The translations under genes and the position numbers were made by a program. 5,094 nt of DNA from Collinsella sp. Lineage in GTDB: Bacteria > Actinomycetota > Coriobacteriia > Coriobacteriales > Coriobacteriaceae. Shown in pieces: positions 1 to 5,094 of this stretch. The stretch covers positions 7,139-12,232 of the forward strand of contig DXMG01000053.1 of the NCBI GenBank assembly GCA_019414325.1, in the 5' to 3' direction. The notes beneath the pieces are model-generated. The model was not told where the DNA came from. It ran no database searches and was given only the letters and a program-made list of their open reading frames with translations. Position 1 is the first letter of the stretch; each line of letters begins with the position of its first letter.

Positions 1-1
1 T

Positions 2-121
2 AAATATCGCGCAAGCCTGATTCGCGAGCGCGTCATCGAGGCTGCCGGATACGGCCTCGTCCGGTTTAGCGTGCCTATGCTGGGCACGTATATTCGCGAT
101 TGCGTTTTATGGCACGAGTGA
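2..121 (+). CDS. C-terminal fragment of an ATPase-like protein related to the minus-strand ATPase at 3259-4359 (5' end outside the window)
   Basis: An open frame enters from the left edge and ends at TGA 119-121, giving 39 residues that start KYRASLIRERVIEAAG and end CVLWHE. No start codon is in view. Laid without gaps against the last 37 residues of the ATPase at 3259-4359, it shares 11 identities: Y-R, I, I, G-x-G-L-V, F, P and Y in the same spacing (YGLVRFSVP here, RGLVAFELP there). In that ATPase this segment is the end of a winged-helix domain, so this is probably the tail of a paralogue with the same N-terminal P-loop ATPase architecture, which cannot be seen here. The TGA overlaps the outer bases of palindrome copy 1, and the GNAT gene follows 51 bases later on the same strand. 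The match is short, so the family call is an inference; that it is coding is fairly likely. Confidence 0.6.
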   Translation, partial: KYRASLIRERVIEAAGYGLVRFSVPMLGTYIRDCVLWHE

Positions 122-152
122 TGTGACGAAGGGGCAGCCCCTTTGTCACATC
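120..152. repeat. Dispersed palindromic repeat, copy 1
   Basis: Arms 120-134 and 138-152 pair over 15 positions around a CAG centre. The core is TGTGACGAAGGGG / CCCCTTTGTCACA, with one G-T wobble (128-144). It begins inside the stop codon (119-121) of the upstream partial gene and fills most of the gap before the GNAT gene. Similar palindromes occur at 3221-3254 and 4475-4509. No T-run follows (the next bases are gatatttg), so it is not a textbook intrinsic terminator. It may be a REP/MITE-like element or a transcript 3'-end hairpin. Confidence 0.85.
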
Positions 153-159
153 GATATTT

Positions 160-165
160 GAGAGG
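160..165 (+). promoter_or_regulatory. Ribosome binding site of the GNAT gene
   Basis: GAGAGG lies 7 bases before ATG 173, a normal Shine-Dalgarno distance, and supports that start. No convincing promoter fits between palindrome copy 1 and this site, so the gene may be read from upstream through the palindrome. Confidence 0.6.
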
Positions 166-172
166 CTAAATT

Positions 173-730
173 ATGGCGATTCATACTGAGCGTTTGACGC
201 TTCGTCCGTGGCGCGAGACGGATGCGGCGAGCCTGTTTACATATGCGAGCGACCCGGACGTGGGACCGGCTGCGGGCTGGCCGCCCCATCGAAGCATTGA
301 GGAAAGCAGGGAGATCATTCGGACAGTCTTTGCGGCACCCCATACCTTTGCCGTTTGCCTGGCTGCGACAGATGAGCCCGTGGGTAGCATCGGCCTCATG
401 CCGTCTCGCTGTGAGTCAAACCGTCGAGATGACGGTCTTGAACTCGAAGTGGGCTATTGGATCGCCAAGCCGTTCTGGGGCCGAGGCTTTGCCCCCGAAG
501 CAGTACGAGCCATGCAGCGCTATGCGTTCGAAACGCTTGGCTGCAAGGCGCTTTGGTGCGGATACTACGAGGGCAATAACAAGTCGTTACGCGTTCAGCA
601 AAAGTGCGGATTCGCGCCGCATCACGTTGAGCGCGACGTACTCTGCGAGCTTATGGGCGATGTACGCACCGAGTGCTTTACGTGTTTGACCCGCGAAGAC
701 TGGCGCGGGCGGGCAGAAGGGGAGCGATGA
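173..730 (+). CDS. GNAT family N-acetyltransferase, RimJ/RimL type
   Basis: This 185-residue protein is the usual length for a single-domain GNAT enzyme, which transfers acetyl from acetyl-CoA to an amine of a protein N-terminus or small molecule. It opens with the family hallmark TERLTLRPWRETDA (residues 5-18). The beta4/motif A region is ELEVGYWIAKPFWGRGFAPEA (residues 90-110), where W-G-R-G-F-A (102-107) forms the acetyl-CoA pyrophosphate loop. Motif B, NNKSLRVQQKCGF (135-147), matches the N-x-x-S-x-x-x-x-x-K-x-GF pattern. No signal peptide or membrane segment is seen, so it should be cytosolic. Start ATG 173 has GAGAGG 7 bases upstream. Its stop TGA (728-730) overlaps the ATG of the uvrA-like gene as ATGA, so the two are almost certainly co-transcribed and coupled. 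The substrate cannot be told from sequence; a ribosomal protein or a drug are both possible. Confidence 0.93.
   Translation: MAIHTERLTLRPWRETDAASLFTYASDPDVGPAAGWPPHRSIEESREIIRTVFAAPHTFAVCLAATDEPVGSIGLMPSRCESNRRDDGLELEVGYWIAKPFWGRGFAPEAVRAMQRYAFETLGCKALWCGYYEGNNKSLRVQQKCGFAPHHVERDVLCELMGDVRTECFTCLTREDWRGRAEGER
715..730 (+). promoter_or_regulatory. ATGA stop-start overlap with Shine-Dalgarno for the uvrA-like gene
   Basis: The GNAT stop TGA (728-730) and the uvrA-like start ATG (727-729) share bases as ATGA. AGAAGGGGAG (715-724) just upstream can pair with 16S rRNA. The GGAG part is only 2 bases from ATG 727, while AAGG at 717-720 is 6 bases away. An in-frame GTG at 733 has the GGGGAG at 8 bases, so initiation two codons later cannot be excluded. 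Both options imply translational coupling. Confidence 0.7.
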
Positions 731-3219
731 CGGTGTCGCAACAACCAAGTGCTATCGAGGTGCGTGGCGCGCGCGTCCATAACCTTAAGGACGTCGATAT
801 CGATATCCCGCTGGGAAAGCTCGTGGGTATTGCCGGCGTGTCGGGTTCGGGCAAGAGTTCGCTGGCGCTGGGGGTTCTTTATGCCGAGGGTTCGCGTCGC
901 TACTTGGAAGCACTCAGCACCTATACTCGACGTCGCCTGACACAGGCCGAACACGCCCAGGTGGATGAGGTCTTGCACGTGCCGGCGGCGCTCGCATTGC
1001 ATCAGCGCCCCAGCGTGCCGGGCGTGCGTTCCACTTTTGGCACCATGACCGAGCTCAACAACAGCCTGCGTCTGCTCTTTAGCCGCTGCGCCCATCACGT
1101 GTGCCCGCACTGCGGGGCGCGTGTGGAGCCGAGCCTTAACGTGGCCGCAGGCCTGTCGCTCACGTGTTCGACATGCGGCCGCGAGTTCTACGCGCCGAGT
1201 GCCGAGGATTTGGCTTTCAATAGCGGCGGTGCATGCCCCACCTGTGGCGGTACCGGTGTCATGCGCGAGGTGGACGAAGCGAGCCTGGTGCCCGACGAGT
1301 CCAAGACCATCAACGAAGGCGCGGTGCTTCCCTGGGGCACGCTCATGTGGGACTTGATGAAGCAGGTAGCCGGCGAGATGGGTGTGCGTACCGATGTGCC
1401 GTTTAACCAGCTCACACCTCAAGAGCGCGACATCGTGTTCCATGGTCCGGCGGTTAAGAAGCATATTCTCTACGTTCCCAAAAACGGCGAGGGCGCCACG
1501 CCGCTCGACTTTACCTATTACAACGCCGTCTATACGGTCGAGAATGCGCTCGCCAAGGTTAAGGACGATAAGGGACTAAAGCGCGTGGCTCGCTTTTTGC
1601 GCGAGGGCCCGTGCCGTGACTGCGGCGGCACGCGTCTCTCCGAGGTTGCGCGCCAGCCCCAGGTGCGCGGTATCAATCTGGCGCAGGCCGCGGCCATGAC
1701 GTTGGGTGAGGCGATTGAGTGGGTGCGCGGGGTGCCCGCATCCTTGCCGGCCGAGATGCAGCCCATGGCAGTGGATATCTGCGATTCGTTTTTGAGCACG
1801 GCTCGTCGCCTGGTCGACCTGGGGCTCGATTACCTCTCGCTCGACCGCGCCGGTGCTACGCTCTCCACGGGTGAGCGCCAGCGTGTGCAGCTCGCCCGCG
1901 TGGTGCGCAACCGATCGACGGGCGTGCTTTATGTGCTGGACGAGCCTTCGATTGGCTTGCATCCTGCCAATGTCGACGGCTTGGTGGGCGTAATGCGCGA
2001 TCTGGTGGATGACGGCAACACCGTGGTTGTTGTCGACCACGATACGCGCGTACTAGCGGAAGCCGACTATCTGGTCGAGATGGGCCCCGTTGCCGGAGCA
2101 GGCGGCGGTAATGTGATTGCCACTGGCACGGTGGACGAGGTCGAACAATCGCAGGGCAGCCGCATCGCCCCGTTTTTGCGCGCAGAGTCCAAGCGCTTGC
2201 GCCCGCAGGTGTCCGACGAGGAAATGTTCGACCGGGGCCATATCCGCATGGCGACCGATGCCATCCATACCGTCAAGCCGCTCGAAGTTGATATCCCGCG
2301 CGGTCGCTTGGTCGCGGTGACGGGCGTTTCGGGTTCGGGTAAGACGACGTTGGTACTCGAGACGCTCATTCCGGCACTCAAGGCGCAGGCAGCCGGCGAG
2401 CGCCTGCCGGGGCACGTGCGTTGGGTCGATGCCGAGGGCATTGCCCGTGCAAATCTGATTGACGCTACGCCTATCGGCGCCAACGTGCGCTCGACGGTGG
2501 CAACTTATGCTGACATCCATGATGAGCTACGTCGCGCCTTCGCCCGTACGCCCGAGGCCAAGGCAGCCGGCTACAAGGCGGGCGCATTTAGCTACAACAC
2601 TGGCGCCTTGCGCTGCCCTACGTGCGATGGCACGGGCTCGATATCGCTCGACGTGCAGTTCTTGCCCGACGTCGAGATCGTCTGTCCGACATGTCGCGGC
2701 TCACGTTATGCAGACGCGGCTTCGCATATCCATCGCGAGGGCAAGGACGGGAGTCTGCTTACGTTGCCGCAGCTCATGGATATGAGTGTGGACGAGGCCC
2801 TCGACGCCACGGTGGGTCTCAAGAAAGTTCAGGCGCGCTTACAGACCTTACACGACTTGGGCTTGGGCTATCTCACGCTCGGTGAGCCCACGCCGGCGCT
2901 CTCGGGCGGCGAGGCGCAGCGTCTTAAGCTTGCGAGCGAGATGGGCCGCGTGCAGGATGATGCCGTATTCGTATTCGATGAGCCCACGATCGGCCTGCAT
3001 CCGCTCGATGTTCAGGTGTTGCTGAGTGTATTTGACGGCCTCGTTGCCAAAGGCGCCACAGTTGTCGTGATCGAGCACGACCTCGACCTTATCCGTAACG
3101 CCGATTACGTAATCGACATGGGCCCGGGCGGTGGCGACGCGGGCGGGCAAATCGTGTGCGCCGGCACGCCGGCGGATATCGCTGCTTGCTCCAAGAGCAT
3201 TACCGGTTGTTATCTATAG
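727..3219 (+). CDS. uvrA: UvrA-family ABC ATPase lacking the UvrB-binding domain (UvrA2/DrrC-like)
   Basis: This is an 830-residue soluble tandem-ABC DNA-damage sensor. The first ATPase has Walker A GVSGSGKSS (37-45), signature LSTGE (379-383), Walker B VLYVLDEPSIGLHP (400-413) and H-loop VDHD (436-439). The second has Walker A GVSGSGKTT (533-541), signature LSGGE (725-729), Walker B VFDEPTIGLHP with D751/E752, and H784. Zinc module 1 pairs C170-PT-C173 with C296-RD-C299. Module 2 is C630-PT-C633, 19 residues, C653-PT-C656, the canonical UvrA spacing. The C-terminus SITGCYL matches the normal UvrA end, so it is not truncated. Housekeeping UvrA is about 940 residues; the deficit lies where the UvrB-binding domain should be. 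Only about 40 residues, with an extra CxxC pair (C126/C129, C147/C150), separate the NNSLRLLFSR segment from zinc module 1. That deletion is typical of UvrA2 and drug-resistance paralogues such as DrrC, which bind damaged or drug-loaded DNA without recruiting UvrB. The gene is coupled to the GNAT gene, and palindrome copy 2 starts 2 bases after its TAG. The housekeeping uvrA should lie elsewhere in the genome. Confidence 0.93.
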   Translation: MTVSQQPSAIEVRGARVHNLKDVDIDIPLGKLVGIAGVSGSGKSSLALGVLYAEGSRRYLEALSTYTRRRLTQAEHAQVDEVLHVPAALALHQRPSVPGVRSTFGTMTELNNSLRLLFSRCAHHVCPHCGARVEPSLNVAAGLSLTCSTCGREFYAPSAEDLAFNSGGACPTCGGTGVMREVDEASLVPDESKTINEGAVLPWGTLMWDLMKQVAGEMGVRTDVPFNQLTPQERDIVFHGPAVKKHILYVPKNGEGATPLDFTYYNAVYTVENALAKVKDDKGLKRVARFLREGPCRDCGGTRLSEVARQPQVRGINLAQAAAMTLGEAIEWVRGVPASLPAEMQPMAVDICDSFLSTARRLVDLGLDYLSLDRAGATLSTGERQRVQLARVVRNRSTGVLYVLDEPSIGLHPANVDGLVGVMRDLVDDGNTVVVVDHDTRVLAEADYLVEMGPVAGAGGGNVIATGTVDEVEQSQGSRIAPFLRAESKRLRPQVSDEEMFDRGHIRMATDAIHTVKPLEVDIPRGRLVAVTGVSGSGKTTLVLETLIPALKAQAAGERLPGHVRWVDAEGIARANLIDATPIGANVRSTVATYADIHDELRRAFARTPEAKAAGYKAGAFSYNTGALRCPTCDGTGSISLDVQFLPDVEIVCPTCRGSRYADAASHIHREGKDGSLLTLPQLMDMSVDEALDATVGLKKVQARLQTLHDLGLGYLTLGEPTPALSGGEAQRLKLASEMGRVQDDAVFVFDEPTIGLHPLDVQVLLSVFDGLVAKGATVVVIEHDLDLIRNADYVIDMGPGGGDAGGQIVCAGTPADIAACSKSITGCYL

Positions 3220-3220
3220 G

Positions 3221-3254
3221 CGATGCGACAAAGGGGCACCCCTTTGTCGCATTG
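3221..3254. repeat. Dispersed palindromic repeat, copy 2, between convergent genes
   Basis: Arms 3221-3236 and 3239-3254 pair around a CA centre, with one G-T pair (3222-3253). The core is ATGCGACAAAGGGG / CCCCTTTGTCGCAT. Compared with copies 1 and 3, the T-A pair in the outer arm is replaced by C-G on both sides (3226/3249), so pairing is conserved while sequence is not. It fills nearly all of the 39-base gap between the uvrA-like stop (3217-3219) and the convergent ATPase stop (3259-3261). It could act as a bidirectional 3'-end structure, but neither side carries the T-run of an intrinsic terminator. Confidence 0.85.
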
Positions 3255-3258
3255 ACTT

Positions 3259-4359
3259 CTATTTCACGCATTGAGCCGCGAGATAGTCGCGGAAGAATGG
3301 CAATTCAAATGCGACGAGCCCTCGTCCTCGTTCCCCGATGATGCCGGCATCTATCATGCGGCGTCGGTAGCGGGAGACCTGCTGCGGCGAACGCTTAAGG
3401 CGCTCGACAAGGTCAGCGGTGGTGGACTCTTCCTCGTCATCGAGCATGGCGATGAGGAATCGCTTGTCCTCTGCGGTGAGTTCCCGATAGGTTGCCGCGA
3501 GGATTCGGTCGTCCATCTCGTCGCGCGCGATTTTGATTCCCAGGTCAAAGTCGCGTGACGAGATTTCCTTCGAATCGCTTGTGAGATCCCAGGCACGGTA
3601 GCCTACGAGTTGCAATAGGAAGGGAAAACCAGAGATCGAGCGAACGGCTCTATCGATTCCCTCAGCATCTGCCAGGCGATCGTTTTCCTGGATCGTGCGA
3701 ATCAAGGCCTCGCGTACGTCATAGTCGGCAATGCGACCCAGATGATATTGTTGGGCGCGGCGAAGGAACGAGACCGTCTTGTGGTTCAGCAACGTCGAGA
3801 CGTTGTTGGGAAGTCCCGCCATGAGCAGGGCGACGCGTTTCCCATCGGTCACAAAGTGCTGATACGTCGCTGCGAGCTGAATCATCTCGTCGAGTGTCGG
3901 GTCTACCTCGTCAACCGTGACGAGCAGACCGGTGCCCGCTTCGTTGAGCTGGTCGATGATGTCGCTCATGCGATAGCGCCAGGTTGAGGCATCATGAACG
4001 CGATTGACCTCGATGCTGCCGAATGGTGCAATTCCGAGACTGGTGACTTCGAAGCTGTTAGACGGGTCGATGAGATGGCCTGCAGCACGTTTCGCCCCGA
4101 ACTCGATTTCCTCAAGCATTCCCGAGAGCGCGGTCGTCTTTACGGCTATCCAGCCGTGGGATTCTGCCCTTGTCGCGAGGGATGACATGAGAGCGGTTTT
4201 ACCGGTTCCGCGCGCGCCTGAGAAGATCGAGGTCAATTCCGGGCGCCTGCGCTGGCTCAAGAAGGCACGGTCCAAATCCCGAATAATCTGTTGTCTGCCA
4301 GCGAGATGAGCAGGAACCTCACCAAAACTGGGGGTAAACGGGTTCTCGAGATATTCCAC
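3259..4359 (-). CDS. ORC/Cdc6-like P-loop ATPase (AAA_16 type) with C-terminal winged helix
   Basis: This 366-residue protein starts with NPFTPSFGEVPAHLAGR (6-22), the lead-in typical of ORC/Cdc6-like and STAND-related ATPases in which the G-R motif contacts nucleotide. Walker A is GARGTGKT (48-55). Walker B is LLVTVDEVD (145-153), with D150 and catalytic E151. A sensor-1-like strand is VALLMAGLPNN (176-186), and FLRRAQQYHL (198-207) may hold an arginine finger. Residues from about 310 to 366 (LTAEDKRFLIAML, then a TADLVERLKRSPQQVSRYRRR helix-turn-helix and a GLVAFELP wing) look like a DNA-binding winged helix. No signal peptide or membrane segment is present. The start is GTG (4357-4359), chosen because AAAGGAG sits 6 bases upstream. 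It is transcribed towards uvrA and is not operonic with it. The partial gene at the left edge carries a similar C-terminus in the opposite orientation. Its biological role is unknown; ATPases of this type occur in mobile-element, defence and regulatory contexts, and none is proven here. Confidence 0.85.
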   Translation of the reverse strand: MEYLENPFTPSFGEVPAHLAGRQQIIRDLDRAFLSQRRRPELTSIFSGARGTGKTALMSSLATRAESHGWIAVKTTALSGMLEEIEFGAKRAAGHLIDPSNSFEVTSLGIAPFGSIEVNRVHDASTWRYRMSDIIDQLNEAGTGLLVTVDEVDPTLDEMIQLAATYQHFVTDGKRVALLMAGLPNNVSTLLNHKTVSFLRRAQQYHLGRIADYDVREALIRTIQENDRLADAEGIDRAVRSISGFPFLLQLVGYRAWDLTSDSKEISSRDFDLGIKIARDEMDDRILAATYRELTAEDKRFLIAMLDDEEESTTADLVERLKRSPQQVSRYRRRMIDAGIIGERGRGLVAFELPFFRDYLAAQCVK

Positions 4360-4365
4360 AAGGCT

Positions 4366-4372
4366 CTCCTTT
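4366..4372 (-). promoter_or_regulatory. Strong ribosome binding site of the ATPase gene
   Basis: The minus strand reads AAAGGAG, an almost perfect anti-16S match, 6 bases before the GTG start at 4357-4359. It decides the start: GTG is used although it is not the commonest start codon. Confidence 0.8.
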
Positions 4373-4450
4373 CACACCGCCGTTTAACTTCATTTTATTC
4401 TAGTTAATTCTGATTAAAAGCGATGATCCCTTATTTAGAGCATCAATTAG
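4373..4450 (-). promoter_or_regulatory. AT-rich region probably holding the ATPase promoter and a possible operator
   Basis: This stretch is markedly more AT-rich than the rest of the window and lies just upstream of the ATPase gene. On the minus strand, TAGAAT and the overlapping TAAAAT (about 4389-4401) are acceptable -10 boxes, but no good -35 sits at 16-18 bases, so the exact promoter is not fixed. A small inverted repeat, TTAAT-tctg-ATTAA (4404-4417), lies immediately upstream of these boxes, where a regulator could bind. The evidence is composition and weak motifs only. Confidence 0.35.
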
Positions 4451-4474
4451 GTGTGTGCCATCGACATGGTGCTT

Positions 4475-4509
4475 GAATGTGACAAAGGGACAGTTCCTTT
4501 GTCACATTC
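4475..4509. repeat. Dispersed palindromic repeat, copy 3, overlapping the trmL stop
   Basis: Arms 4475-4490 and 4494-4509 pair over 16 positions around CAG, with one G-T pair (4489-4495). The core is GAATGTGACAAAGG / CCTTTGTCACATTC. The inner pairs differ from copies 1 and 2: A-T replaces the innermost G-C, another compensated change. The last bases of the trmL gene (the final Gly codon in part, the Met codon and the TGA) lie inside the palindrome, so the repeat supplies the stop codon. No transposase or long T-run is adjacent. Confidence 0.88.
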
Positions 4510-5094
4510 CCGGAAAGCCTGTTTGGCGCAGGGCCTCGTAGAGGACGATGGCGGCGCTGTTGGAGAGGTTGAGTGCGCTGATGCGGTAGTCGTCCGGATT
4601 GACGAAGTTGCCGCAGATATCCTGCTGCAGGATGGCTTCGTGGCTGTCCTCGGTATGCCCCAGCGATTCCTCGTGGGCTTCCCAGGCCTTGGCGTTATTG
4701 AGTGAGTCGCAATCGCGCAGCATCGGGATGCGCTCGCAGCGCTCGGGCGCCTCGGCGAGCAACTCCTCGGGAACGCCCGAGCTCTCGCTGCCAAAGACCA
4801 AGTAGTCGCCATCGCGGTAGGTACTCTGCGCATAGGTGCGGCGTGCCTTTTTGGTCAGCAGATGTAGGCGCTCGTCGGCGGGGGAGAGGTCGTTGCGCGC
4901 AAGAAAATCCTCCCAGCCGGCATAGGTCGTCACATCCAAGTTTTGCCAGTAGCCCAGGCCGGCGCGACGTACCGTCTTGTCCTCGAGCGAAAAGCCCAGC
5001 GGCTCCACCAGATGCAGGCGGGCACCGGTAACCACGCAGGTGCGGCCGATATTGCCCGTATTGGCCGGAATCTCGGGTGCATACAGCACGATAT
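4502..5094 (-). CDS. trmL: TrmL-type tRNA (cytidine/uridine-34) 2'-O-methyltransferase, 5' end outside the window
   Basis: This is a SPOUT-superfamily enzyme. TrmL methylates the ribose 2'-OH of wobble base 34 in tRNA-Leu isoacceptors using S-adenosylmethionine, acting as a dimer in the cytosol. Numbering from the GTG at 5087-5089, motif 1 is PEIPANTGNIGRTC (5-18), the EP-x-GF segment follows (29-33), motif 2 is YLVFGSESSGVP (96-107), and motif 3 is ALNLSNSAAIVLYEALRQ (172-189), which forms the trefoil-knot SAM site. The frame stays open upstream of that GTG, reading I-V-L-Y-x-P-E-I-P as in known TrmL proteins, so the GTG is internal and the true start is a few codons beyond the right edge. 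About 50 residues (124-173) separate IPM from NLSN, against about 7 in the E. coli protein as I recall it. The C-terminus stops at GFPGM, inside palindrome copy 3. Confidence 0.9.
   Translation of the reverse strand, partial: IVLYAPEIPANTGNIGRTCVVTGARLHLVEPLGFSLEDKTVRRAGLGYWQNLDVTTYAGWEDFLARNDLSPADERLHLLTKKARRTYAQSTYRDGDYLVFGSESSGVPEELLAEAPERCERIPMLRDCDSLNNAKAWEAHEESLGHTEDSHEAILQQDICGNFVNPDDYRISALNLSNSAAIVLYEALRQTGFPGM

Noticed and set aside
143..171. Promoter with TTGTCA in the palindrome arm and CTAAAT as -10
   Set aside because: The -10 would overlap the gap between Shine-Dalgarno and ATG, so transcription would start inside the GNAT gene without its ribosome binding site.
673..726. Longer start for the uvrA-like gene at GTG 673, adding 18 residues
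   Set aside because: It lies deep within the GNAT gene, and the added residues have no UvrA similarity. The ATG at 727 has a Shine-Dalgarno and a typical ATGA overlap and is followed at once by the conserved UvrA N-terminus.
622..1464. Minus-strand open frame of 280 codons opposite the GNAT and uvrA-like genes
   Set aside because: It lies antisense to strongly supported coding sequence, shows no recognisable motif and is biased in composition (many His, Arg and Thr). It is a shadow frame expected in GC-rich DNA.
3221..3258. Rho-independent terminator between uvrA and the ATPase
   Set aside because: The hairpin is strong, but neither strand has the U-tract after the stem. It is recorded as a repeat with possible 3'-end function instead.
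120..4509. The three repeats as part of a CRISPR or tandem array
   Set aside because: They are separated by kilobases of coding sequence, with no regular spacers and no cas genes.
4451..4705. Plus-strand open frame of 84 codons beginning near palindrome copy 3
   Set aside because: It runs antisense through the trmL gene, partly encodes the palindrome itself, has no clear ribosome binding site and resembles no family.
5087..5089. GTG as the start codon of trmL
   Set aside because: The frame remains open to the window edge and the upstream codon gives the conserved I-V-L-Y sequence of TrmL, so this GTG encodes an internal valine.

Overview
The window is GC-rich bacterial DNA with short intergenic gaps and clear Shine-Dalgarno sites. 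Gene content, codon style and the recurrent TGTGACAAAGGG-type palindromes suggest a high-GC Gram-positive gut bacterium, most likely Coriobacteriia (Collinsella-like). That placement is an inference from general familiarity, not a database match.

Layout from left to right: (1) the last 39 codons of a plus-strand gene whose C-terminus resembles the C-terminus of the ATPase further right; (2) a palindrome, copy 1, overlapping that gene's stop codon; (3) a tightly coupled plus-strand pair, a RimJ/RimL-type GNAT acetyltransferase and a short 830-residue UvrA paralogue that lacks the UvrB-binding domain (UvrA2/DrrC-like), joined by an ATGA overlap; (4) a palindrome, copy 2, in the 39-base convergent gap after uvrA; (5) a minus-strand ORC/Cdc6-like (AAA_16-type) ATPase with a C-terminal winged helix; (6) an AT-rich gap of about 115 bases that probably carries its promoter; (7) a palindrome, copy 3, overlapping the stop codon of (8) a minus-strand TrmL-type tRNA 2'-O-methyltransferase. 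The trmL gene runs off the right edge and has an unusual insertion just before its last conserved motif.

The GNAT-UvrA2 pair reads as one transcription and translation unit. From family precedent it may protect against a DNA-binding or otherwise acetylatable toxic compound, but nothing in the sequence names a substrate. The pair is bracketed by two palindromes, and each palindrome sits at the 3' end of one of two related, inverted ATPase genes. That arrangement could mark a mobile or recombining cassette. The three palindromes are related, keep their pairing through compensatory changes, and each lies flush with a gene's 3' end. They are the most interesting unexplained structure in the window. 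No RNA gene, CRISPR array, complete insertion sequence or transposase was found.
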